A stretch of DNA of 64,000 nt from DAIOEK01 sp963708715. GTDB lineage: Bacteria > Chloroflexota > Anaerolineae > Anaerolineales > Anaerolineaceae. The stretch lies in the NCBI GenBank assembly GCA_963708715.1, contig CAVPSU010000001.1, positions 2,107,540-2,171,539 of the forward strand, read 5' to 3'. Numbering within the stretch: position 1 is the stretch's first letter; the number at the start of each line of letters is the position of its first letter. The translations under genes and the position numbers were made by a program. Positions 27,521-35,630 of this stretch are shown here, one piece after another. Below the pieces are notes generated by a model that saw only the letters and a list, made by a program, of their open reading frames with translations, had not been told where the DNA came from and searched no databases.

Positions 27521-27640
27521 AAAACAAAAGCGACCAATCAAGTCTTCAATTCCTGTATGCACTTGAAGAAAGGTGCAAACAGGAAAGACGTGATGGTCGC
27601 TCCAAGGATTATTTGGAACAGCTGATGATTATCAGCGACC
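27521..27640 (-). promoter_or_regulatory. Attenuator-like leader of the transfer operon
   Basis: On the minus strand three copies of the stem sequence occur in order: GGTCGC (27640-27635), GCGACC (27600-27595), GGTCGC (27535-27530), the last followed by TTTTGTTTT (27529-27521). Segments 2 and 3 form a long hairpin with further pairing inside (GTCTT/AAGAC, CCTGT/ACAGG, GCAC/GTGC) ending in the T-tract: a terminator. Segment 1 could pair with 2 and prevent it. GCTGATaatcATCAGC forms a separate early hairpin. This is the layout of a terminator/antiterminator switch, 40 bp ahead of the first gene. Confidence 0.65.
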
Positions 27641-27647
27641 GAACAGA

Positions 27648-27699
27648 TATTTGGTTGTAACTCCAATCATAGCAAGAGGAAACCCTTTATCCTAGGGGG
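27648..27699 (-). promoter_or_regulatory. Promoter of the transfer operon, conserved with the tadB promoter
   Basis: Minus strand: CCCCCTAGGATAA (27699-27687), CTCTTGC, extended -10 TGCTATGAT (TATGAT 27671-27666), CAACCAAATA (27657-27648). It matches 2367-2311 block for block. Confidence 0.55.
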
Positions 27700-27739
27700 T
27701 CAAATTCAATGAATTTTCGAAAAAAGTGAGGTTTTAACT

Positions 27740-27777
27740 TGACAAAGAAATACTAGAGTATTACATTATAGATAATC
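27740..27777 (+). promoter_or_regulatory. Promoter and candidate operators of the RHH gene
   Basis: TTGACA (27740-27745), 17 bp, TACATT (27763-27768). Two dyads with the same AG centre overlap it: TACTagAGTA (27752-27761) and ATTATagATAAT (27766-27777). Such short dyads suit a ribbon-helix-helix repressor, so the gene is probably autoregulated. Confidence 0.5.
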
Positions 27778-27792
27778 TAACCGATAAGGAAA

Positions 27793-28053
27793 ATGAGCAT
27801 GCCGAAAACAAATTCTGCGAGTAAACCAGTACGTTCTTTTCGAATAAGTCCAGAAGGCGTGAGTCAATTAAGAGCAATGGCAAGCGTGATGGGACGGAGT
27901 GAAAGCGATGTGATTGAGGTTGCACTTGACCGAATGTATCGGGAGGAAATTCGTTATAACCGGGTCCTACGAGAGAGTGCCCAACCAGAAGATCAGTATC
28001 AGATAGATAAAGGAAATGAAGGAGAAAATGAAATTCATCGGAATGTTTCTTAA
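27793..28053 (+). CDS. Ribbon-helix-helix DNA-binding protein
   Basis: 86 aa from ATG 27793 (AAGGAAA upstream). A basic N-terminus is followed by PVRSFRISPEGVSQLRAMAS and MGRSESDVIEVALDRMYREE, a beta strand plus two helices as in Arc/CopG proteins. It is transcribed away from the transfer operon, whose promoter lies about 70 bp away on the other strand. It could regulate both its own gene and the operon, like small RHH regulators of other mobile elements. Confidence 0.65.
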   Translation: MSMPKTNSASKPVRSFRISPEGVSQLRAMASVMGRSESDVIEVALDRMYREEIRYNRVLRESAQPEDQYQIDKGNEGENEIHRNVS

Positions 28054-28490
28054 GTTGATTGGGAGTGTCATCAAGACTGCGGTTATCCTGGCGATTTGCT
28101 CCAGCATCTTGTTTGTTGCCTACAAGGGCAACCAACCCATGCAGGTTCCCCAGGCTCCAAAGGGGATGACCTATTTCGATTTTATTGCTGACCGGATTGA
28201 TGCTGCAAAAACAGTTGAGCCCTCCCGGTGTGGTTGGGGAATGATGCTATCACTGGTCGCTCTGGGTCCAATCTATTCATTCGTTTATACCGAAGTTGGA
28301 ATTCACCCGGATGGATTTCTTGCTCGTGGTACTGCCTCATGATCCAGATATCCCAAAGGATGTAGCCGGCGCGAAGTGGTATGAAGTGCCAGGTATTTGG
28401 TGGAATACGGTTGAAAGATTATCCTGGACGATGGTGGGGAAGCCGGCAGCGTATGGGTGTAAGTTTAGACAAGTAAAGTTAGAAAATTAA
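28016..28490 (+). pseudogene. Small membrane protein, frameshifted
   Basis: 28016-28342 encodes a membrane helix (GSVIKTAVILAICSSILFVAY) then MQVPQAPKGMTYFDFIADR and a second hydrophobic stretch. The conserved C-terminus (HDPDIPKDVAGAKWYEVPGI; WWNTVERLSWTMVG) continues in another frame to 28490, so a one-base change lies near 28335. AAGGAG precedes a second ATG at 28028, which may be the real start. It overlaps the RHH gene. A related fragment occurs at the very end of the window (63955-64000), so the gene is part of a repeated module. Confidence 0.55.
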
Positions 28491-28536
28491 TGCCTTATGA
28501 AAGCCACGAGGTTTTTGAAGGAATTCATTTTTACTC

Positions 28537-28580
28537 TTGCATTTTCTGGGAGAATATGCTAATATGCTGATTAGCGTATT
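28537..28580 (+). promoter_or_regulatory. Promoter and operator 1 of the CBASS island
   Basis: TTGCAT (28537-28542), 17 bp, TAATAT (28560-28565). The -10 is overlapped by the palindrome ATATGCTGATTAGCGTAT (28562-28579). The exact reverse complement of those 18 bp occurs in the second promoter at 29664-29681, so this is a strong operator candidate for the CapH-like repressor. Confidence 0.75.
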
Positions 28581-28600
28581 ATTTAACCAAGGAGGCTATT

Positions 28601-28912
28601 ATGACTTTCGGACAATATATTGCCGAAAGCAGGAAAAAAGCGGGGCTCAGTCAAAAAGATCTTGCTGAACGGTTACGTAAGGAAGATAGTCAATCTATAT
28701 CCGCTCAGTATCTTAACGATATTGAGCATGATCGTCGCAATCCGCCAGGGGAATTTATACTTTTACAAATATCCTCCGTATTAAATCTTTCGCTTGATTA
28801 TTTACGCTTTCTATCAGGAACCTTGCCGGACGATATAAAAACACAAAACCATCAACCGGAAGAAATCGAGAATGCATTTAAAGCTTTTCGTAAAGCTTCT
28901 AAAAGGGAATAA
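28601..28912 (+). CDS. capH: CapH-like HTH (XRE) regulator of CBASS
   Basis: 103 aa with AAGGAGG 8 bp before ATG 28601. An XRE-type helix-turn-helix fills residues about 5-65 (YIAESRKKAGLSQKDLAERL; ISAQYLNDIEHDRRNPP), followed by a short acidic linker and tail. It overlaps by one base (TAATG) a gene for an ImmA/IrrE-type metallopeptidase. In characterised CBASS loci CapH represses the operon until the peptidase CapP cleaves it after DNA damage. The shared operator in both promoters fits that role. Function here is inferred from family and context. Confidence 0.8.
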   Translation: MTFGQYIAESRKKAGLSQKDLAERLRKEDSQSISAQYLNDIEHDRRNPPGEFILLQISSVLNLSLDYLRFLSGTLPDDIKTQNHQPEEIENAFKAFRKASKRE

Positions 28913-29631
28913 TGATGAAATGGGTTCGCGATAATACAGGTCGATTTCCCCAGCGTCCCTATTATGATGCGCTCGAACTAGATTCTGAGTGTGAGAATTT
29001 AATTTCATCATTTCTTGTAGAAAAACATGGAAAAGTTGAATATCCGGTTTCAACAAATGACCTGACAATATTAATCGAACAAAAAACATCTGAGCTTGAT
29101 TTATTCGCAGATTTAAGCAATGAAGGAAATAATGTTGAAGGAATGACAGTTTTTTCTCATAAGGTACCTCCTCGCGTTTTGATATCAAATTTTCTTTCCA
29201 CATCAAGCAACCATGCCAATCGATTGCGAACAACATTAACCCATGAATTTGGGCATGTAGTTTTCCATAACTTTATCTGGTCATTTGAGCAACCCAGTTT
29301 TTTCAAATCTGATTCAGGGGATCTAACAATAAGATGCAATCGAGATACTATTTTAAATGCTCGTGATGTTGATTGGTTAGAATGGCAGGCCGGCTATGCC
29401 TCAGGAGCTTTTTTAATGCCATTGTCTTCAGTAAAAGAAATAGTCCATCGAATCAATAAAGATACAAATACCTTCGGAAGGGTATCATCAGCATCTGATG
29501 TCGGACAGAAAATGATCACACAAGTCCAATCGGTCTTCCAGGTATCAGAAGATGCTGCTCGTGTTCGTTTGTTGAAATTAAACTATTTACAAGAAGGAAA
29601 GACTGTTGCCCAATCATTAAATCTATTTTAA
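28912..29631 (+). CDS. capP: CapP-like ImmA/IrrE metallopeptidase
   Basis: 239 aa. The zinc motif HEFGH is at residues 111-115 (TLTHEFGHVVFHN), and the downstream block EWQAGYASGAFLMP supplies the expected third ligand region of the COG2856 family. It is coupled to the HTH gene by a one-base overlap. In known CapH/CapP systems this peptidase is activated by single-stranded DNA and cleaves the repressor, inducing CBASS. Intact. Confidence 0.8.
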   Translation: MMKWVRDNTGRFPQRPYYDALELDSECENLISSFLVEKHGKVEYPVSTNDLTILIEQKTSELDLFADLSNEGNNVEGMTVFSHKVPPRVLISNFLSTSSNHANRLRTTLTHEFGHVVFHNFIWSFEQPSFFKSDSGDLTIRCNRDTILNARDVDWLEWQAGYASGAFLMPLSSVKEIVHRINKDTNTFGRVSSASDVGQKMITQVQSVFQVSEDAARVRLLKLNYLQEGKTVAQSLNLF

Positions 29632-29641
29632 TAGAATAGAG

Positions 29642-29681
29642 TTGACTTTTTTTTCGAATCGTGATACGCTAATCAGCATAT
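29642..29681 (+). promoter_or_regulatory. Promoter and operator 2 of the CBASS island
   Basis: TTGACT (29642-29647), 17 bp, TACGCT (29665-29670). The -10 lies inside ATACGCTAATCAGCATAT (29664-29681), the exact reverse complement of the operator at 28562-28579. A looser half-site (GCTAATCCGCTAA) follows at 29684-29696. It would drive the effector, cyclase and E2 genes. Confidence 0.75.
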
Positions 29682-29771
29682 CAGCTAATCCGCTAAATAC
29701 ATTAGACCGAGAACTACTATGAACTATATCAAAACTAAAAGAAGTAATTGTTCAATAAGCAGAGGAACCAA

Positions 29772-31419
29772 ATGACAGTCAGATACAACTATGTTTTTCC
29801 AATACCCGAATCAGACGATGTGTTTGACGAAATGGTTCGAGATGCTTGTTCAATCGAGTGGAATGATCCTACGACTCAACGAAATGGGAGGAGTGGACAA
29901 TCTCAAAATGGGTTGGATGTTTTTGGTTACCCCAACGGACCAGCTGGTCGATGTCGCGGTGCACAATCTAAACTCCGAACTAAAGGAAAGCAATTAAGCA
30001 AGGGGGAAATCGATGATGAAATAAAGAAAGCAATATCGAGTCCTCTGAATCCAGATCAACTCATAATTGTTACCAGTACAGGTCGGGATACTGTTTTACA
30101 AGCGTATGTTGACCAAGTATCTAGAAGAGCAAACTAAAAAAAACAGCTTTCCTGTGAAAATATGGTTTTGGGATGATTTGCTCGAGCGATTGTTAGTTGA
30201 CCGGCGATTTTTGCTCAAATACTACAAGGATTTACTTGGATCGGTTACAAATCTTGCCGAAACAGAAGCTCTGGTTGATAAGCCAATATACGCTCTAATC
30301 GAAACCTGTGGTGATACGTCCAATAATCCATTAATTCTTGAACGCGAATTGCGGATGAGGGGAGTTTTTACTTATAGGGATCGAAATCAAGTAATGATAA
30401 ATGGATTTGGTCCAGATGGTGTCGTATGTATTTTCCCTGACATAAATGGGAAATCAGATGATTTGGTGATGCAATTATTTACAAGCGTGGTTAAGAGTTA
30501 TGAAAGCAGTAGCTGCCCAATTTTCGCCATACTCCCCGTTGTATTCATTACGAAATTTCGGGAATTCTATTTACAAGAAAATGGGAATATTTCCAAAATT
30601 CACATTCAATCTTTGATTCCAACAGCCGTCAACAACAGTAAACCAATATTTATGGAGTTGCTCACATATGGATATAGGCGTCGAGGTTCCCTACCAATAA
30701 TCGATGTTTGCTGCCGTTCGATGAAAAGTTTTCCGAAATCCGCTTTGCTAGATTTGGATTGGTCATCTGAATTTATGGCTGGCCCGGAGTGGCCAGATCA
30801 GGATTCATGGGAATCGATTTTTTCCCCTGCAATCCAAGATGTTGTCACTGGTTTGATAAATCTCGGTAAAAATATCCAGCTACATTACGATTGCAAGTTA
30901 TTCTTACCTCTCGCTCTGGCACTTGGATACCATTCCAATATCCGGGTAGTTAAGGCATCGGTTTGGGCCAGGAATGTTGGTGGTAGTTCATTCACTCAGC
31001 AATTCTGGAACTCTGATTCAGTGCAGGCGCCAATTACTGTCATATCAAAAGAAATCGAGAAGTCTCCTGACAAAACGTGCCACATGATTATAGAAATATC
31101 TTCCCAGTCAGATATCCATTCGGATATCAAAGGTTTTGTTGATAATGAAAATTTGAAATATGGTAAATGGTTGAAAATCGACTTAATCGAGCACATTCAT
31201 CATGGAGTACCAATAGATGCATCATATGCAATCGCGTATGCTGATCAGGTTGGTCGAATAATTAGACAAAACAAAGGAGGATTCACAGATCTTCACCTCT
31301 TTATTAATACGTTGTCCCCACTAGCCTTTTTAATTGGTCAACGACTGCAGGCTTGCGGGCGGGTCCACCTGTATTGGTACGTGAACCCATCATATCGGAA
31401 AGCATTTATTCTGCGATAA
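29772..31419 (+). pseudogene. Cap4-like nuclease-SAVED effector, one frameshift
   Basis: 29772-30137 encodes the N-terminal nuclease: GRSGQSQNGLDVFGY then RGAQSKL, the D...Q-x-K pattern of Mrr/PD-(D/E)xK nucleases, ending PDQLIIVTSTGRDTVLQAYV. The frame then needs a +1 shift near 30105-30125 to continue as YLEEQTKKNSFPVKIWFWDD, a junction typical of these proteins. The C-terminal third (LHYDCKLFLPLALALGY; LHLFINTLSPLAFLIGQRL; VHLYWYV) resembles a SAVED domain, which binds the cyclic oligonucleotide signal. Intact it would be about 548 aa and degrade DNA on activation. No slippery heptamer precedes the break, so I treat it as a mutation or sequencing error. Confidence 0.7.
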
Positions 31420-31432
31420 CCTGGAGATTAAT

Positions 31433-32581
31433 ATGACTACACTGAACGATTTGTTTATCGAATATCTTGCATCGATTCAGCCTTATTCTAAGGCAGTTGA
31501 ACGTGCTCAATTAGCACACATCTGTCTCCGAGAAGATCTTGAAGACGATGAGAGCCTGGGTGCACATATGTTGAATTCTATTCTTTCTGGCTCTTACGGT
31601 AGATCAACAGCTATTAAAGGGATAAAGGATGTCGATATTGTAATTCCTTTTGATTACACATTCGAGGAACTTGCTGAATTATGTCAATCAAATGAGACTG
31701 CTCAGCACTGCCTCCTAAGATTGGTTCGTGAAGCTATTGAACGATCAGGCAGACATGTCGAAGCGTCCATAATTCGTCGCCGATCAATCTTAGTCAAGCT
31801 AACCGATAAGGTTAATGGAATTGCGGATGACGAACCCGATTTAACCTTAGATATAGTTCCTGTCCTCCCTCAAGTCGATTTAACAGGTCAAGTGGATCAA
31901 TATACTGATCCACTTTGGATTGCGGATAAAGATCTGGATCAATGGTTGTGGACGTATCCGAACACGCAGTTATCTGATAGTGAATCAAGAAACGAGGAAA
32001 GTTCGTATCTGGTTGACCGTCACCATTACAAACCATTAGTAAAAATCATGAAAGCATGGAAAAAAGTTCACTTTGGTAACCAGAAAATCCCAAAAAGCCT
32101 TTTCTTGGAGTGTATGGTAGCTGAATACCACAATCCTGATGCTTCAAGTTGGATTCTTGCATTACGTGATATGTTGAAAAAAGCTTGTGATACCTGGGGA
32201 AACCCCGATTATTTTATCGCCTCACCAACAGTTGCTGATATTTCAAAGTCCGCGGTAAACCGAATTCCTCTAGTTAAGGTTGAAAAACCCGAAGATTTGG
32301 ATAGGGCTAAATACATTGTCAAGAAGATGCGCCGGCACCTCGAGCTAATTGATCAGGCTATCGATGAAGCTAATACCGATTTGAATAAGGCAGTTAGAAC
32401 TTTACAACTTGTATTGGGATCTGATCCTGATGATATCTTTTTCCCGTCACCTAAATTCGACGATACTTCATCTTCGGATTCGACCAAAAAAGAAGAGCCA
32501 AGCAGAATGGCTACTCCAATTGTGACCATTAGTAATCCAAATAAGCCATGGGGATGCGATGGAACAAGGTTTAATAATTGA
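31433..32581 (+). CDS. CD-NTase (cGAS/DncV-like cyclic oligonucleotide synthase)
   Basis: 382 aa. Catalytic motif GSYGRST (53-59) is followed by the metal-binding acids D66 and D68 (IKDVDIVIPF) and the third acid D140 (LTLDIVPV), the signature of the CD-NTase/OAS-like polymerase-beta family. It makes the cyclic nucleotide messenger after phage infection, and the SAVED effector upstream is its likely receiver. It starts 13 bp after the effector stop and overlaps the E2 gene by 23 bp. All catalytic residues are present. Confidence 0.85.
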   Translation: MTTLNDLFIEYLASIQPYSKAVERAQLAHICLREDLEDDESLGAHMLNSILSGSYGRSTAIKGIKDVDIVIPFDYTFEELAELCQSNETAQHCLLRLVREAIERSGRHVEASIIRRRSILVKLTDKVNGIADDEPDLTLDIVPVLPQVDLTGQVDQYTDPLWIADKDLDQWLWTYPNTQLSDSESRNEESSYLVDRHHYKPLVKIMKAWKKVHFGNQKIPKSLFLECMVAEYHNPDASSWILALRDMLKKACDTWGNPDYFIASPTVADISKSAVNRIPLVKVEKPEDLDRAKYIVKKMRRHLELIDQAIDEANTDLNKAVRTLQLVLGSDPDDIFFPSPKFDDTSSSDSTKKEEPSRMATPIVTISNPNKPWGCDGTRFNN

Positions 32582-33215
32582 CCAATTCGATGAGTTACGC
32601 TCCTTATACTCTGGTCTGACCCTTCAAAAAACTGATGGCGTCTGGAATATACAAGGATTATTGGTCTTCAAGGCAAATTTTGCCGAACAACTTGTTGAAG
32701 ATGAGTATTCAATTCTTCTTGTTGTTCCAGAATCCTATCCAGATTGTGTGCCCATAGCTTACGAAACAGGGAATCGAATTCCAATTGAATTTCACAAGTT
32801 TACAAAAGGGAATTTGTGTTTAGGTGAGCCATTAGCTGTTTGGAAGACATTTTCTGAGCAACACACATTATTGGGATTTGTTCAGAAGTGTTTAGTCCCC
32901 TACCTTTATTCATACAGTTATTTTTGCCAATATGGGAAACTTCCTTATGGTGATTTGTCACATGGGGAACCGGGTAGAATTAAGTATTATCAAGATCTAT
33001 TCAATGTGCAAAGCGAACATTCTTTGTTTGGCCTAATTTCTATTCTTGCTCAAGATGAATATCGTGGGCATATCCAATGCCCTTGTGGAAGCAAGAAACG
33101 ACTCAGGTATTGCCATGGGCCACAAGTACTCGAAATAATGCGTTTTGCTCCCCAGGGATATTTTAAGGCTCTTTACCAATTTATGTCTCAAAGAGGATTT
33201 TCTTATATACGATAA
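32559..33215 (+). CDS. E2-like conjugating enzyme with C-terminal SEC-C zinc motif
   Basis: 218 aa. The first part has an E2/UBC-like pattern: SYPDCVPIAYETGNRIP, then KFTKGNLCLGEP with the candidate catalytic cysteine C87. Residues 174-186 are CPCGSKKRLRYCH, a SEC-C zinc motif. No E1 or JAB gene follows, so this fits the short type II CBASS arrangement in which a lone E2 joins the cyclase C-terminus to a target and primes it. The overlap with the CD-NTase gene supports a shared function. The SEC-C tail may recruit partners. Confidence 0.75.
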   Translation: MEQGLIIDQFDELRSLYSGLTLQKTDGVWNIQGLLVFKANFAEQLVEDEYSILLVVPESYPDCVPIAYETGNRIPIEFHKFTKGNLCLGEPLAVWKTFSEQHTLLGFVQKCLVPYLYSYSYFCQYGKLPYGDLSHGEPGRIKYYQDLFNVQSEHSLFGLISILAQDEYRGHIQCPCGSKKRLRYCHGPQVLEIMRFAPQGYFKALYQFMSQRGFSYIR

Positions 33216-33247
33216 TCCAATTTGCTCCGTTCCCCCTTAAGACACTA

Positions 33248-33288
33248 GGGGAACAACCGGGTAGGAACAACCGGCCAGGTCGTTCCCC
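33248..33288 (+). terminator. Hairpin after the CBASS operon
   Basis: GGGGAAC (33248-33254) pairs with GTTCCCC (33282-33288); the inner part can also pair in part. An AT-rich stretch follows but no clean T-run. It marks the end of the defence operon. Confidence 0.5.
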
Positions 33289-33349
33289 TGAATTATTTCA
33301 TTCGTTTGATTGATAGCCAGATACTACCATCCTTTTCAGAACGCTTTCC

Positions 33350-34310
33350 ATTTCGTCAAACCATGCAGGTTCGTTAAAAACGAATTGTAAGTCAACCCAC
33401 CTAAGGCGAGATTAATTTCTCCCTGGATCGCTCTTTGGCCAGGTTAGGTTATCGCAAAAAACGTATAGGTTTCCATTCGATGCCTCGTACAGGTTCATCC
33501 ATTTTTGCTTTCTGGCCATCTTGTCCTTTGTGTACATCCCGCTCTACCTCTATAAATATCAACTCTCCGGTGGACCGATCCATGCGGCAATATCTGGAAT
33601 AAATGTACTTCCATTGGACAATTGGATCTCTTGAGCCTGAGCCTTAATCAAATATCCTGCATCGGCAGGAATCTCTGCGGCTTGGATATTTAAAATGGTA
33701 TGTTCCGGTGAAGAGTGGCGACGGATCAACCGATCGTACTCATTTTCCTTAGGTAGCTTTCCAGTTAGTGATCTGGATAGCCATCTTTCCCATCCTCGGT
33801 CAGTCGAAGCACGTCTGGATTATTGCCACCTGAACTGGATCCTTGTTCAGGAATTGCTTCAATTTTTTCAATCAGGATTGGATGTAAGTTTTCTTCAGTG
33901 TTAGTAATCGGTTTACCGCTTCGTCCAGACTATTATTATCGACGGATAATGAAAGCCGTTTTGCCATTACTTTTGTAATCGAAGGTCGAAGTGCTTTTCC
34001 GGTGTCTCCGATAACAGGATACCGTGGAAGTCTTTTCAAAGCCTTTCGATGACCGCCAGGCTCCTATCCAGTTCGGAAGTGAAGTCGAATTATCTGCAAC
34101 ACAGTCAGGTTCTGCACTTGACCTGGTATTCCGGTCAGTCGGTGTGTGATACCTCTGTCTGGGCTTGTCGAAGTGCAGATAGATGGGAATTCAGATTGGC
34201 ATTTTCGGCCTGCACTCTTTTATTGGTTCTCCAACAAATCAGCGTTCACTTGTTCAAGCTCAGCATACTTTTGGGTGAGTTCCTTGCAAATTCCGTTTGA
34301 CTTCAATAAT
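33350..34310 (-). pseudogene. Decayed coiled-coil / nuclease-like protein gene
   Basis: Reading the minus strand from 34310 down: coiled-coil pieces (KELTQKYAELEQVNADLLEN; AENANLNSHLSALRQAQTEV), then after many frame changes STGELIFIEVERDVHKG (about 33555), KWMNLYEASNGNLYVFCDN (about 33480) and RAIQGEINLALGGLTYNSF (about 33400). The IEVE...K pattern could be the active site of a PD-(D/E)xK-like fold. No intact frame remains. The order next to small operon genes suggests a former member of the maintenance module. Confidence 0.4.
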
Positions 34311-34311
34311 C

Positions 34312-34611
34312 TCATTTGGTTTTTCTTTCTTTTGAAGCATTACCCTGCATAGCACGCAGCCGGACGTGAATCAAATATGCCAGGTCATCATCGCTAAAGG
34401 ATTCCAACGGACGGGTCGCCTTTTCGCAGGATTCATCGTAATCCTGATCCAGAAACCTCAAAAGGGCGACAAGTTGCTTATGGGCATTTTCCCATGATTT
34501 CTGGGCATTGGTTTGCATTTTTTGCTCGTGCTCCTCACTTTGCCCGATAATGTCTCTGGAGATCCGAATTGACTGGTTCCGTTGGAATTCTTCTAACGTG
34601 AAATCAACCAC
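34312..34611 (-). CDS. Hypothetical helical protein of the maintenance module
   Basis: 99 aa, GTG start at 34611 overlapping the end of the upstream gene in another frame. Charged and probably all-helical (EEHEQKMQTNAQKSWENAHK). No motif recognised. The decayed coiled-coil gene begins directly downstream. Confidence 0.5.
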   Translation of the reverse strand: MVDFTLEEFQRNQSIRISRDIIGQSEEHEQKMQTNAQKSWENAHKQLVALLRFLDQDYDESCEKATRPLESFSDDDLAYLIHVRLRAMQGNASKERKTK

Positions 34612-35135
34612 TTATTTTTCTCCAATTCTGATTTCAACTGGCGCGCATCCTCCAAAATTTGGATTGCCTGGTCCTGGTTTTTCTGTTCAGGCGCGCTGAT
34701 CCACTGCAAAGCGCTGCGGGCAGCCTCAAGGTAGCTCAGTGTGGTCGAGAGTATTTGCTCATGCAATCCCATACCGATTGGAGGAACTCGGGTGCGGTCA
34801 ACCTGTTGAGTAAGTTCAACAGCGTGCTGGAGAGTCTGCTGCGCAGACCTGGACTGTGAAAAAAGATCTCCTTGTTGTTCAGAAGCGATCACGCGCGCGA
34901 TCTCACCGTCCAAAACAGTCAGCTCAGATATCCATGTTTGAGCAGATCGCCGGTAATCCTCAACAGCCTTAACCTCGGGCAGCAAGAGAACTGGCTTCCC
35001 CTGTTCATCCAATGGGGAAACAAGGGCACCGATAATCGTGAAAATCACAGCAAGACTCAAAAGTATCCAACCTAACTTTTGCAGCTTTTCTTCTGAAATA
35101 TGGATTTCTGGATCGCTTTGATTATTCACTGTCAT
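34593..35135 (-). CDS. Hypothetical single-pass membrane protein
   Basis: 180 aa from ATG 35135, preferred over an upstream in-frame ATG at 35156 that lies further inside the ssb-like gene. One membrane helix (KLGWILLSLAVIFTIIGALV, about 20-40), then a long helical extracytoplasmic region (AQTWISELTVLDGEIARVI; ARSALQWISAPEQKNQD). It overlaps the ssb-like gene upstream and the hypothetical gene downstream, so all three are one operon. Function unknown. Confidence 0.55.
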   Translation of the reverse strand: MTVNNQSDPEIHISEEKLQKLGWILLSLAVIFTIIGALVSPLDEQGKPVLLLPEVKAVEDYRRSAQTWISELTVLDGEIARVIASEQQGDLFSQSRSAQQTLQHAVELTQQVDRTRVPPIGMGLHEQILSTTLSYLEAARSALQWISAPEQKNQDQAIQILEDARQLKSELEKNKWLISR

Positions 35136-35565
35136 GACTAAATTCTCCAGTTTCAAGAATCTGTGTGATGACTTCCAGGTCGGAAGCAGCAGAGTTTCGT
35201 TTTCCCCTTTGTTTCAAATCCGCAATCACCTGTTTGCCGCGTTCGTAATCGATATTGCGGATAAATTCAATTCTTTCAGCAACGACTTCGAAAACAGGGG
35301 TGGTTATATTAGGCCGGTAGCGCAGCTGAATATGCCCTTCCACCCCAATCCGGCTGCCTTTTTGAACATGTCCATACACCAACTCGGCCAGGGTGCCGTA
35401 AATCAGTACCCGTAATCCCTTCACCGGTTTCGATTCCGGGCTGCCATCGATCATCAGATATAGGCGAACATAAGGGATGGGATCTTGATTCTGGGGACGC
35501 AAATAATCAAAATAGATATCCCCGGTGATGTCGCCACGCTGCCATGTTAGATTGCCTTGTGCCAT
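35122..35565 (-). CDS. ssb: SSB-like OB-fold protein
   Basis: 147 aa from ATG 35565 (GGAG 10 bp upstream). NLTWQRGDITGDIYFDYLRP and YVRLYLMIDG, then GLRVLIYGTLAELVYGHVQK and GSRIGVEGHIQLR give the beta-strand order of a single-strand-binding OB fold. The acidic tip typical of SSB (DDDIPF) is absent; the tail ends TGEFSHDSE. Mobile elements often encode their own SSB to protect transferred DNA. Close to the replication initiator and ParA genes. Confidence 0.65.
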   Translation of the reverse strand: MAQGNLTWQRGDITGDIYFDYLRPQNQDPIPYVRLYLMIDGSPESKPVKGLRVLIYGTLAELVYGHVQKGSRIGVEGHIQLRYRPNITTPVFEVVAERIEFIRNIDYERGKQVIADLKQRGKRNSAASDLEVITQILETGEFSHDSE

Positions 35566-35630
35566 AATTTGTACTCTCCTCTTCATGAATGTTTGTTTGA
35601 ATACGAAAGCCCTCGAAGGCTATGCTCAAC

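Noticed and set aside
27482..27562. Upstream ATG start of the first transfer-operon gene
   Set aside because: It would place coding sequence through the leader terminator hairpin; TTG 27481 has a proper ribosome site and begins just before the membrane helix.
30090..30145. Programmed ribosomal frameshift in the CBASS effector
   Set aside because: The shift needed is +1, no slippery codon pair or stimulatory structure is evident, and the A8 run lies after the stop.
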